A stretch of DNA of 36,367 nucleotides from Planctomycetota bacterium (GTDB lineage: Bacteria; Planctomycetota; UBA8108; UBA1146). Position 1 is the first letter of the stretch. Each line of letters begins with the position of its first letter. Where the stretch lies: positions 1-36,367 of the forward strand of contig JACETR010000023.1 of assembly GCA_013911165.1 (NCBI GenBank), read 5' to 3'. The translations under genes and the position numbers were made by a program. Under the pieces are notes generated by a model. The model ran no database searches. It was not told the origin of the DNA and saw only the letters and a list, made by a program, of their open reading frames with translations. Below are positions 15,082 to 23,514 of the stretch, piece after piece.

Positions 15082-17858
15082 TGACTTTTGAATTCGCCCA
15101 GCCTTCGCTGATGCTTTGGGCTGTGCCTGCCCTTGCCATCGTGCTTTTCCTGTGGAAATCGAGTCGTGCAGCCACTTCACCGGTGGTCCGCAACTCATCA
15201 TTGATCCTGAGGATTGTAGCAGTATTGCTCTTGTTTCTCGGGCTTGCCGGATTCTCTCTCGAATCTGAAAACGACGGGCTCTCCATCGTTGTCCTGAGAG
15301 ATCTATCCGAATCGGTCTCCAGATTGGAGACGGATGCCGTTCTTGAGCAGATCTCCAGAAGAATGGGCACGCTGACTGTCCCGGATCAGGTCGCGTTGAT
15401 CTCGTTCGGTTCTGAACCTGTACTGGAGCAGGGTTTCGCTCTCAACCTGGGGTCAGGAAAACCGGTCTCCTTGAATCAGGGCGTGACGGACATCAGTGCT
15501 GCATTCCGATATGCCTCCAGCTTTTTGACGGCTAACGGAGGAACTGGCGGTAAACGAATCATCCTCCTCAGTGATGGTAATCCCACTGAAGGAGACGCGA
15601 TTCGTGAAGCCCGCAATCTTGCGGCAGCGGGAATCTCCGTGGATGTCTGGCCCATCGTGTACGACCGATTCAATGAAGTGCTGGTCGAATCGGTTTCTGC
15701 TCCTCAGGAAGTGGAACCGGGTCAAACCTTTGAGGTGGATGCTGTTCTCGAATCGACGGTTGAGACGACTGCTTCTGTCGTTCTCAGAGAAGACGGAGAA
15801 CTCCTGTCCCGGCAGGAACAGGATCTTGCGGTGGGGAAAAATCGGATTTCAATCCCTGTAGTTTCGGGAACTGGCCAGCGCCGCTTTCAGGTTCAGATTG
15901 AACCCTCCGCGGGAACCGATTCGATTCCGCTCAACAACGCAGGTTCTGTCATGGTTTCGAGCCGTGAAAATTCGAAAGTTCTGATCGTCTCAGCAGATGG
16001 GGCTTCCCCGATCCGGGGTTATCTCAACGGTTCCGAGATCCTGGTAGAAGAGCAGGCTGCTGCTGATCTGTCTGCAGTCGTGACCGATTACACCGACTAC
16101 TCCTCTGTGATCCTTGACAACGTTTCCTATTTTTCAATACGCAAGGAAGTCGCCCAGCTGCTGGAGGGTCTGGTTCATTCCAATGGAGTGGGACTGTTGA
16201 TGGTGGGGGGCAGCGACTCCTTTGGAGCAGGAGGCTGGAAAGGCACTCCTGTTGAGGAAGCGTTGCCAGTCACGATGGATATCCGCCAACGGAAGATCAT
16301 CCCCAACGGTGCGCTCGCCATCATTTTGCATACCTGTGAATTTCCCCAGGGAAATTTGTGGGCACGGCAAATCAGTTTGACGGCACTGGATGCATTGACA
16401 CCCAAGGATTATTTCGGATTGCTGATTTACAAGAACGGGGTCGACAAATGGGGAATCCCCATGACCCCTGTGGATGATAAATCGGCCCTGTCTGCCCAGA
16501 TCAACACCATGTCTCCGCAAGACATGCTGCTGTTTCAGCCTTCCATGCAGTTGGCCTTCACAGGATTGATGGCGACCGACGCCAAGTCTCGGCACATGAT
16601 CATCATTTCCGATGGAGATCCCTCTCCACCCAATCAGGGATTGTTGAAGCAGTATGCGGATCAACAGATCAAGATCTCCACCATCTGCATTCAGCCTCAT
16701 TCCGGAAAATTCCCCGAGTTGGTTCTCCGAAAAATAGCGTCGGATACAGGAGGCCGATTCTATCGAATGGATGATCCCACCCAGTTACCGCGCATTTTTT
16801 TCAGGGAGGCTCTCCAAGTCAGAAAGAACCTGATCGACGAGAGTACGTTTGTTCCCACATTGAGGGAGACAGCAGATCCAGTCATGGGAATCTCCGGGTT
16901 CCCTAACATCAACGGCATCGTTTTGACAACCATCAAACCACTCGCTTCTGAGGTCTTGATCAATGAGGAGGAAGATCCTCTATTGGCACTCAAACGCCAC
17001 GGTATCGGCATGACTGCAGCCTTCACCAGTGACTCAGGAAACCGCTGGGCAACTGAATGGGCCGGCTGGGAAGGGAACTCCAAATTTTGGGCCCAACTGG
17101 TTCGCTCCATCTCTCGTCCTGAAGAGACGGATGCATTGCAGGCAGTCACACGAGTTGATGGAAGGGGGGGAGTCATCCTCATCGATGCCATCGACGAAGC
17201 TGGTCAATTTGTGGATGGACTCGATTTGTCAGGCAGTGTTCTTGGACCTGACCTGAAGACGAAGCTGATCGAGATACGTCAGGATGGCCCAGGGAGATAT
17301 ATCGGGAATTTCCCGGTTCGGCAGCAGGGCGATTACCTCGTGACTATCGATGGATCCATGCCTGATGGCTCCAGTGCCACCATGGCTCGTACTTTCTCCG
17401 TCGGATATCCCGCGGAATATCGCACCTTGAGTTCCGATGAGGAATTTTTGGGATCGATTGCATTGGAGTCGAGGGGGCGAGTGATCGATTCCTCAACGGA
17501 TCTGCTTGAGAGACCCGAGGTTCAAAACAGTAGCCAAACTCCTCTTTGGCCATTGTTGACACGATGGGCATTGGTTCTCTTTTTCATCGATGTCGTGATT
17601 CGAAGGGTTCATTTTGGGCCGATCCAGAAAAGGAAGACTCCAGTTTCTGCACCGGAATTCGAGTCTGAAATCGAAGAAGCTCCCAAGCGCCCCCGTTTGC
17701 GTGGGCGGAGAGAAATCGAGCCGGACCCTTCGAAACCCTCCAAAACCGACTCGGACAAGAATGCCAACGAGCCGGAGGGAGAAGGCAGCGAAAACCTGAA
17801 AGCCCTTCTGCGAGCCAAAAATCGCAAGAGAAAGGGCAATCCGGGAAAGTCGGAGTAA
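15081..17858 (+). CDS. Large membrane VWA-domain protein with GATase-like segment
   Basis: About 925 residues. Two N-terminal membrane segments (about 10-25 and 42-60) precede a first VWA domain whose metal site DLSES (near 73) is intact. A beta-rich segment (EVEPGQTFEVDA) follows, then a GATase1-like segment (LMVGGSDSFGAGGW) and a second VWA-like domain in which the metal site is degenerate (LHTCEFPQGN) but IIISDGDPSPP is kept. A membrane helix near 840-860 (PLWPLLTRWALVLFFID) leads to a highly charged tail. Such proteins accompany BatA/DUF58/MoxR modules; those partners are not next to it here. GTG 15078 is one codon upstream and also possible; both overlap the NHL stop. Function is probably as a scaffold for an envelope complex; no substrate can be named. 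Confidence 0.88.
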   Translation: MTFEFAQPSLMLWAVPALAIVLFLWKSSRAATSPVVRNSSLILRIVAVLLLFLGLAGFSLESENDGLSIVVLRDLSESVSRLETDAVLEQISRRMGTLTVPDQVALISFGSEPVLEQGFALNLGSGKPVSLNQGVTDISAAFRYASSFLTANGGTGGKRIILLSDGNPTEGDAIREARNLAAAGISVDVWPIVYDRFNEVLVESVSAPQEVEPGQTFEVDAVLESTVETTASVVLREDGELLSRQEQDLAVGKNRISIPVVSGTGQRRFQVQIEPSAGTDSIPLNNAGSVMVSSRENSKVLIVSADGASPIRGYLNGSEILVEEQAAADLSAVVTDYTDYSSVILDNVSYFSIRKEVAQLLEGLVHSNGVGLLMVGGSDSFGAGGWKGTPVEEALPVTMDIRQRKIIPNGALAIILHTCEFPQGNLWARQISLTALDALTPKDYFGLLIYKNGVDKWGIPMTPVDDKSALSAQINTMSPQDMLLFQPSMQLAFTGLMATDAKSRHMIIISDGDPSPPNQGLLKQYADQQIKISTICIQPHSGKFPELVLRKIASDTGGRFYRMDDPTQLPRIFFREALQVRKNLIDESTFVPTLRETADPVMGISGFPNINGIVLTTIKPLASEVLINEEEDPLLALKRHGIGMTAAFTSDSGNRWATEWAGWEGNSKFWAQLVRSISRPEETDALQAVTRVDGRGGVILIDAIDEAGQFVDGLDLSGSVLGPDLKTKLIEIRQDGPGRYIGNFPVRQQGDYLVTIDGSMPDGSSATMARTFSVGYPAEYRTLSSDEEFLGSIALESRGRVIDSSTDLLERPEVQNSSQTPLWPLLTRWALVLFFIDVVIRRVHFGPIQKRKTPVSAPEFESEIEEAPKRPRLRGRREIEPDPSKPSKTDSDKNANEPEGEGSENLKALLRAKNRKRKGNPGKSE

Positions 17859-17917
17859 TCCTGTACCTGCGGTTGACCTTTTCACAGCCCATGCCCAACA
17901 TCTTTATCAGCAATGAT

Positions 17918-17936
17918 CCGTGGTCAGGCTCCACGG
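17918..17936 (+). promoter_or_regulatory. Small hairpin just upstream of the GT2 ribosome site
   Basis: CCGTGG and CCACGG form a 6-bp stem with a seven-base loop, ending five bases before the GGAGG of the next gene. TTGACC at 17873-17878 could be a -35, but the hexamer at the right distance (CAACAT) is poor. Regulatory meaning is uncertain. Confidence 0.25.
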
Positions 17937-17949
17937 TTCCGGAGGCCCC

Positions 17950-18792
17950 ATGAGTTCAACAGAAGCACCGGCAGAAAATCTTCACGGATTGGGGAAGGGG
18001 ACTTGCCCCAACCTGACCGTCGTTGCTGCCATGTTGAATGAACGTGGTCAACTCGAGTCTTGGCTGGAAAATCTGTCGTGGGTTGACCACATCGTCATCG
18101 TCGATCATGGCAGCAGCGACGGCTCTCTCGAGTTCATGAAAAAACAGCCCCAGTGTCGTTGTGTCTCTGCGACAAAGGGTGAGGGTCTGATTGAGGATAT
18201 CCGTTCCCATGGGCTGGCCGTTGTCGAGGATGGCTGGGTGCTCGTTCTTGACATGGATGAACGTGTCACTCAGGAGCTCAGGGAAGAAATCGAATCGGCA
18301 ATTATGGATAACCCTGAGGAAGACGGTTTTCGGATTCCATTCCGCCATTACGTATTTGGACGCTGGCTGAAACACGGCGGGTGGGACGATGAGCATTTGC
18401 GTCTCTTCCGGGCGGGGAAAGGTCACTACACACCCGGAAAGATTCATGCAGATGCCAATGTGGAAGGGCTTGTGGGTCAGCTGAAAGGTCAAATCCTGCA
18501 TTTTGCCCATCCGACGATTCACGATTTTCTCATGCGTATGAATCGCTATACGACACAAAGTGCCGAAACCCTGGCCAGTGGCAAGCCCGGAGGATTACGC
18601 AAGAGAGTTCGATTACCCGAATCAAGGTGGCGTTGGTTCCAGGCAAGTGCGTCCTTCTTCTGGACTCGTTACATTAAGCATCGGGGTTTCAGGGATGGGA
18701 TGGCAGGATTCATCATCGCATTTATGCTTGCTGCGTACCTTTTCGTTGAACAGGCAAAAGCCTGGGAATACATACGGGAAAAACAATCATGA
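17950..18792 (+). CDS. Glycosyltransferase family 2, WaaE/KdtX-like
   Basis: 280 residues. A GT-A fold start (LTVVAAMLNERGQLESWLENL) is followed by VDHGSSDGS and the metal-binding DMDER (101-105), then GRWLKHGGWDDEHLRLFRAG, which is typical of the WaaE group that adds a sugar, usually a heptose- or Kdo-linked glucose, to the LPS inner core. A single hydrophobic segment near the C terminus (about 250-270) suggests attachment to the inner membrane. The ATG at 17950 has GGAGG four bases upstream. Its stop overlaps the ATG of the MsbA-like gene (ATGA), so sugar addition and lipid export genes are coupled. Donor and acceptor are inferred only from family resemblance. Confidence 0.88.
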   Translation: MSSTEAPAENLHGLGKGTCPNLTVVAAMLNERGQLESWLENLSWVDHIVIVDHGSSDGSLEFMKKQPQCRCVSATKGEGLIEDIRSHGLAVVEDGWVLVLDMDERVTQELREEIESAIMDNPEEDGFRIPFRHYVFGRWLKHGGWDDEHLRLFRAGKGHYTPGKIHADANVEGLVGQLKGQILHFAHPTIHDFLMRMNRYTTQSAETLASGKPGGLRKRVRLPESRWRWFQASASFFWTRYIKHRGFRDGMAGFIIAFMLAAYLFVEQAKAWEYIREKQS

Positions 18793-20924
18793 GCGCCCCT
18801 GAAAATAACCACGGACTTTGGAGATTGCTGAGTCATGTGAGGCCCTATCGGGGGACCGTGCTGTTTATTTTGTTTCTGTTGGTGGTCTATTCAGGGGCAA
18901 ACAGTCTTCGAATTGCCACTATTGGACTGGTGATTGACGGTATTGTTTCTCCGGGTGACCGCGAAGAGCGAGGGCGTGTCAGTTCTTTTGTCGAAGATCA
19001 GGTACTCCCGGTGATACCCGGGGATATTCAACTGCCGAGCGAAACAGTCTCATCTCTTGCTCTTGAATCTGTCACCATCTCGGGAATACCAGCAGAGCGC
19101 GATGAAGCAGGGCTGGTTCAGGTCAGGGAAGGCTTGATCGAAAGTGCGGTATTGGTCGGTGGAGGCCAACTTTCGACCACCTCCTCCGGGGAATCAGTTC
19201 TGCTGAGATTCCGAGCTGAGGGCAAGCTGGATTGGATCGCGGATGCCAGAGGCGATGCATACCGGCGAGTCGAGGTCCCTGGTCCTGTGGATTTGGAGAT
19301 CGTTGCGGGCTCACCCGGTTCGGGTGGATCCAATCTGCTTTGGATTTGCGCAGCTTTTCTCGCTGTGATTTCTCTCGCGGTGGCCTTTTCCGGCTTTTAC
19401 AGGGTGATCATGGGGCAAGAAGTTCGGATCCGGGTGATCATCGATATCCGAAAAAAGCTGTTTGGGAAACTCTCGACACAGTCCCTCGATTTTTACGAAT
19501 CGAGAACTCATGGAGATGTCATCTCGAGGACCGTCGGGGATGTGAATACTCTTTCGTCGTCGATCCAATTGCTGTTTGGAGATTTTCTTCAAAGTCCTTT
19601 GACGATCCTGTTCTCGTTGGCTCTGGCATTTTTTGCATCCTGGAAATTGACCCTGCTGACGATTCCGTTCCTGATCTTGTTGACGATTCCTGTCTTCAGG
19701 CAGGCGCGTAAAGTTCGCAAGGGAACCAAGGGAGCACTTTCGCACGTCGGGGAAACGACGGAGGGGCTGTCCCAGTTGATGTCAGGAATCCGGGTTGTCA
19801 AAACCTTTGGATTGGAAGAGAGACGGCAACAACAGTTTGGTGAAACCTCGGAGGCACTCCAGAAAGCCCAGATCAGGACAGAGATCGCCCGAGCGAAGGG
19901 GCGCAGTTTTGTTGAAGGGCTCTACAATCTTCTGTCTGCAGCGGTCATCGGTTTTGGTGGTTGGTTTTTGTTGAATGACCTCGTCGACATCAGTTTCGGT
20001 GATTTCACGATTTTCCTTGCGGCCATCGTTTCCTGTTACACCCCCATCAAGAACGTTGCCAAGATCATTACCACCCTTGCAGAGTCCACTGCTGCAACGG
20101 ATCGTATCTTTGATCTCATCGATTCACCGGTCAGCATGCAGGATGAACCGGGCGCAAATGAGTTCACCGGATTCTCTGACAAGATCGAGTTTCGCGATGT
20201 CAATTATCGCTATCCGGGTCAGGAAGAGCAGGCTGTGGAGGGCATCTCTTTCGTGATTCGTCAGGGGGAGAAAGTCGCCCTGGTGGGACCGTCTGGAGCC
20301 GGGAAGTCGACTCTTTTTGATTTGCTGGCCCGTTTGCGGGAGCAGGACTCGGGTGAAATCCTGTTTGATGGCGTCGACAGCAAATCAGTGACCCGTTCTT
20401 CGCTTTTGGCGCACATGGCTTATGTGGGGCAAGAGCCCTTCCTCTTCAACACCACTGTTGAGGACAACATTCGCGGCGCGGATCAGAATGCGGCGGCGGA
20501 TCAGGTGAAGGCTGCTGCCAAAGCGGCTGCGATCCACGAGGACATCATGGCCTTGCCTGATGGCTATCAGACCGTCCTGGGTGAGCGTGGAGACCGTCTC
20601 TCCGGTGGACAGCGCCAACGATTGACCATTGCCCGAGCATTCCTCAGGGATGCCCCGATTCTGCTTCTGGATGAAGCTACGGCCGCACTGGATTCGGAAA
20701 GTGAACAGCTGGTCCAATCGGCCCTCGAAAGACTGATGAAAGATCGCACAGTCCTCGTTATCGCCCACCGTCTGGCGACGATTCAGGATTCCAACAGGGT
20801 CCTGGTCCTCGAATCGGGGCGTATCGTCGAGCAGGGATCGGATCAGGAACTCAGGGCACAGGGCGGTCTTTATTCACGTCTCAGGGATCTTCAGGAACTC
20901 GGGGTGGCCGAAAAAGGCCAATAA
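18789..20924 (+). CDS. MsbA-like ABC exporter with a 125-residue insertion after TM1
   Basis: 711 residues; typical half-size exporters of this type have about 580. The ATPase domain is complete: Walker A GPSGAGKST (500-508), LSGGQ (604-608), Walker B ILLLDE (624-629) and an IAHR switch His. Six membrane helices are expected, but the first (about 23-50) and second (about 182-205) are separated by residues about 53-180. This stretch has no membrane segment and a beta-like pattern, so it should form a periplasmic domain. The neighbouring LPS core glycosyltransferase suggests lipid A-core or glycolipid flipping across the inner membrane as the role. The ATG overlaps the upstream stop. A strong terminator lies about 250 bases downstream. 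Confidence 0.92.
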   Translation: MSAPENNHGLWRLLSHVRPYRGTVLFILFLLVVYSGANSLRIATIGLVIDGIVSPGDREERGRVSSFVEDQVLPVIPGDIQLPSETVSSLALESVTISGIPAERDEAGLVQVREGLIESAVLVGGGQLSTTSSGESVLLRFRAEGKLDWIADARGDAYRRVEVPGPVDLEIVAGSPGSGGSNLLWICAAFLAVISLAVAFSGFYRVIMGQEVRIRVIIDIRKKLFGKLSTQSLDFYESRTHGDVISRTVGDVNTLSSSIQLLFGDFLQSPLTILFSLALAFFASWKLTLLTIPFLILLTIPVFRQARKVRKGTKGALSHVGETTEGLSQLMSGIRVVKTFGLEERRQQQFGETSEALQKAQIRTEIARAKGRSFVEGLYNLLSAAVIGFGGWFLLNDLVDISFGDFTIFLAAIVSCYTPIKNVAKIITTLAESTAATDRIFDLIDSPVSMQDEPGANEFTGFSDKIEFRDVNYRYPGQEEQAVEGISFVIRQGEKVALVGPSGAGKSTLFDLLARLREQDSGEILFDGVDSKSVTRSSLLAHMAYVGQEPFLFNTTVEDNIRGADQNAAADQVKAAAKAAAIHEDIMALPDGYQTVLGERGDRLSGGQRQRLTIARAFLRDAPILLLDEATAALDSESEQLVQSALERLMKDRTVLVIAHRLATIQDSNRVLVLESGRIVEQGSDQELRAQGGLYSRLRDLQELGVAEKGQ

Positions 20925-21175
20925 CTGCGGCCACATCTGGCCAACTGACCCAATTGGTGTTTGTTAGTATTCCCAGAATGTTCGTTTAGTCATTGGGACG
21001 AGAAAGACACCACCAACTCAAAACCACTCCAGTCGTCAAGTACTGCCATTTGGAGAGAAATCCGGGAAGTTTTCCCCGGAATTGGCATCGGGATTGCTTA
21101 TTAACAATCAGAGCCCAAATCGCTCTTGTCGAAGGACGGGAGAGCCAGGGCCATTAACAAGACTCTTCCTCGCTG
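20925..21175 (+). other. Long non-coding stretch between the ABC gene and its terminator
   Basis: The 344 bases between the ABC gene and the convergent aminotransferase hold no convincing gene. A small hairpin (TCCGGG/CCCGGA) sits at 21061-21080 and the far end is a strong plus-strand terminator. The stretch could be a long 3' untranslated region or a small RNA gene. A weak promoter-like pair TTGTTA (20961-20966) and TTTAGT (20985-20990), 18 bases apart, is the only support for the latter. No tRNA-like T-loop or acceptor stem was found. Confidence 0.3.
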
Positions 21176-21232
21176 TTTGGGAGCGTGCGACCGGTTCCTC
21201 TATATTACCGGAAGCACCTCCCAAATTTTTTT
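21176..21232 (+). terminator. Strong Rho-independent terminator (plus strand)
   Basis: TTTGGGAG (21176-21183) pairs with CTCCCAAA (21218-21225). Inside it GTGC pairs with GCAC and CCGGT with ACCGG. Seven T follow at once (21226-21232). The orientation is plus-strand only because no T-run follows on the other side. It ends 36 bases before the stop of the convergent aminotransferase gene. Confidence 0.88.
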
Positions 21233-21268
21233 GCCCACCGATCCCCTGTTTTTTCACAGATGAATTCT

Positions 21269-22402
21269 TCAATGAGTGGGCTGCAGGATCTCCGCCAAGG
21301 TTTCCACAACCCGCCGCGGGTCGCCTTCCTTCAGTCGGTGGTGAATCGGCAGCGCGAGGACTTTTTCGGCAGCTTCCTGTGCTATGGGGAAGTTCTCCGC
21401 CTTGTAACCCAGATCAGTAAAGCAGGGTTGGGCAGGCAAGGTTCCCGGATAGTAGATGCCGCTGTCTATTCCTTTTTCTGACAGTTGTTGGCGAACCTTG
21501 TCTCTGTCCTCGACGAGAATAATGAACTGATGCCAACAGTGATCCGAACCGGGAGTTCTTTCGAGCAGTTGGATTCGATCGAGAAGTTGCAGTTGGGTCA
21601 ATGATTCGATGTACTCCTGTGCGTTTCGCTGACGTGTTTCCTGTTGGCCTGCCAGTCGTTCGAGGCGAATCGACAGGATTGCACCCTGAAACCCGTCCAT
21701 CCGTGCATTCCAGCCGAGACTGTGATGACGGTATCCACCCAGGTCACCATGAACCCTGAGTTGACGCATGCGTTCTGCGATTTCGTCGTCCTGGGTCACG
21801 ACCATTCCTGCATCACCTGCGGCAGCCAGATTTTTTGTGGGATAAAAAGAGAATGCACCAGCACTACCGATGGCTCCTGCAGGCTGATCCTTGTAGCGCA
21901 CTCCGAATGACTGGGCCGCATCCTCCACGACAGGAATCCCGGAGTCGGCGGCAATCTTCATGATGGCGCTCATATCGGCGGTCTGCCCATAAAGCTGGAC
22001 CGGCATGATGGCTTTTGTCTTCTCTGTGATGACCGAAGGGATCCGTTCGGGGTCGATCAGCAGTGTCTTGGGGTCAAGGTCGACGAAGACAGGGGTCGCG
22101 CCCAGGTGTGCAATCACCGAGGCAGTCGAGAAGAAGCTGTATGCAGGGAGGATTACCTCATCGCCTGCATTCACTCCTACCGCCTTCAGGGCCAGTTTGA
22201 GACCATCGGTTCCATTGGAGACACCGAGTGCGTGTCGGACTCCCAGTTCTTCCTTGCAGCGGGATTCAAACTCTTCCACCGATGCACCAAGGCAATAGCC
22301 ATTGTTGTCGATCACGTTTTCAAGGGCATTGAGCCAGGCTTGCTTTTCCAGCTCATCATCGGGCCCGACAGCCACCATGCGGATTCTTGCTGAGTCGCTC
22401 AT
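21269..22402 (-). CDS. DegT/DnrJ/EryC1/StrS family PLP-dependent sugar aminotransferase
   Basis: 377 residues. The family core is clear: SNGTDGLKLAL (cofactor phosphate pocket), DEVILPAYSFFSTA, VPVQLYGQ-type strand, VVEDAAQSFG with cofactor-binding Asp161, and SFYPTKN with the Schiff-base Lys190. These enzymes aminate a keto group on a nucleotide-linked sugar for O-antigen, capsule or similar glycans. The sequence resembles the WbpE-like group acting on 3-keto sugars, but the substrate cannot be fixed. ATG 22402 has AGAGG seven bases upstream. It follows the epimerase gene by 12 bases on the same strand, so both probably act on the same nucleotide sugar. Confidence 0.93.
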   Translation of the reverse strand: MSDSARIRMVAVGPDDELEKQAWLNALENVIDNNGYCLGASVEEFESRCKEELGVRHALGVSNGTDGLKLALKAVGVNAGDEVILPAYSFFSTASVIAHLGATPVFVDLDPKTLLIDPERIPSVITEKTKAIMPVQLYGQTADMSAIMKIAADSGIPVVEDAAQSFGVRYKDQPAGAIGSAGAFSFYPTKNLAAAGDAGMVVTQDDEIAERMRQLRVHGDLGGYRHHSLGWNARMDGFQGAILSIRLERLAGQQETRQRNAQEYIESLTQLQLLDRIQLLERTPGSDHCWHQFIILVEDRDKVRQQLSEKGIDSGIYYPGTLPAQPCFTDLGYKAENFPIAQEAAEKVLALPIHHRLKEGDPRRVVETLAEILQPTH

Positions 22403-22414
22403 GAGGTACCTCTT

Positions 22415-23383
22415 CTAGCGCTGGTGTGCATTCCTGGAGGTGTTGTACCAGGTGATAAACTTTTCAATGCCGTCCTCTATGGAAGTTTCAGGACTGTAGC
22501 CGATCAACTTTGCGGCCTTGTCCACAGAAGCACAGGTTTTCAAGACATCTCCCGGCGGGGCCGGCTGGCGATCGACGACGACATCCTTGCCGCAGGATTG
22601 ACCGATCAGCTCGATCAGTGCGTCCAGACGGATACTGCGATGATTGCCGAGGTTGAGAATGTCGAACCCGTTGACCCGATCGAGTGCAGCAACAGTTCCT
22701 CTGACGATGTCGTCGATGTATGTGAAATCACGCTCCATCGAACCGTCCCCAAACATCGGGACCGGCTGACCACTCTGGATGAGTGAGGTGAAACGGTGAA
22801 TCGCCATTTCCGGCCTTTGTCGAGGGCCATAGACAGTGAAGTAGCGCAGGCAAAAGATATTGATGCCATGCAAATGATGGAATGCATGACAGATCACTTC
22901 GCCGGCCTTTTTGGTGGCAGCGTAGGGAGAGACCGGTTTATCGACGGGGTCTTCTTCATGGAAGGGGACTTCATTGCGGTCACCGTAAACCGAGGAGGAT
23001 GAGGCGAAGACGAAGTGGTCAATCGAGTGATTTCTGGCCAACTCCAGCAGTTGGGTGGTTCCATTCAAATTGACATCCACATAGAGCCCTGGCTGCTGAA
23101 TGGATGGACGAACTCCTGCACGGGCGGCCAGGTGAATGATTCCGTCAATACGGTAGTTTCCTGCAAGTTGGCCGAGGAAGTCCCCATCGCGGATATCGCC
23201 CACCACAGAGGTGAACCCCGGGAACCCTGCAAGATGCTGCAGGTGTGCTTTCTTGATCGCGGGGTCGTAATAATCATCCAGATTATCGAGGCTGATGACT
23301 TCATCGCCGCGTTGGAGCAAGTGTTCACAGACGTGGCTACCGATAAAGCCGGCACCCCCTGTGACCAGAATGCTTCTCGACAC
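22415..23383 (-). CDS. NAD-dependent nucleotide-sugar epimerase (UDP-glucuronate 4-epimerase-like)
   Basis: 322 residues of the extended SDR family. TGGAGFIGS (8-16) binds NAD; SSSSVYG (near 131) and YAATK (Tyr154, Lys158) form the catalytic triad. DNLDDYYDPAIK is characteristic of the UDP-glucuronate/galacturonate 4-epimerase branch. It would supply a uronic acid donor for envelope polysaccharide; a UDP-glucose epimerase activity is a less likely alternative. It starts with GTG 23383 with GAGGA about eight bases upstream. First gene of a two-gene operon with the aminotransferase. A GATAAT -10-like hexamer (minus strand, plus coordinates 23433-23438) lies about 50 bases upstream without a good -35. 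Confidence 0.92.
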   Translation of the reverse strand: MSRSILVTGGAGFIGSHVCEHLLQRGDEVISLDNLDDYYDPAIKKAHLQHLAGFPGFTSVVGDIRDGDFLGQLAGNYRIDGIIHLAARAGVRPSIQQPGLYVDVNLNGTTQLLELARNHSIDHFVFASSSSVYGDRNEVPFHEEDPVDKPVSPYAATKKAGEVICHAFHHLHGINIFCLRYFTVYGPRQRPEMAIHRFTSLIQSGQPVPMFGDGSMERDFTYIDDIVRGTVAALDRVNGFDILNLGNHRSIRLDALIELIGQSCGKDVVVDRQPAPPGDVLKTCASVDKAAKLIGYSPETSIEDGIEKFITWYNTSRNAHQR

Positions 23384-23467
23384 GTTTCAGGTCCTCTCGG
23401 AACAGGCCAGCATCCATCCCTCAACTGGACAGATTATCGGGGATGCTAACGTGGAGATCTCATTGAG

Positions 23468-23508
23468 AGCAGGAGAAATTTCTTTCCCCGCAGAGAAATT
23501 TGCCTGCT
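23468..23508 (-). terminator. Long hairpin between queC and the epimerase operon
   Basis: AGCAGG (23468-23473) pairs with CCTGCT (23503-23508) and, after a small internal loop, AAATTTCT (23476-23483) pairs with AGAAATTT (23494-23501), leaving a 10-base loop. That is 14 base pairs, starting six bases after the queC stop in the direction of transcription. No U-run follows, so it could be an RNA 3' end stabiliser, a factor-dependent terminator or a regulator of the downstream operon. Confidence 0.45.
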
Positions 23509-23514
23509 GGAACT

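Noticed and set aside
20925..21268. tRNA, including tRNA-Sec, or 6S RNA in the gap
   Set aside because: No T-loop, anticodon arm or acceptor stem found, and no clear long 6S-type stem with central bubble.
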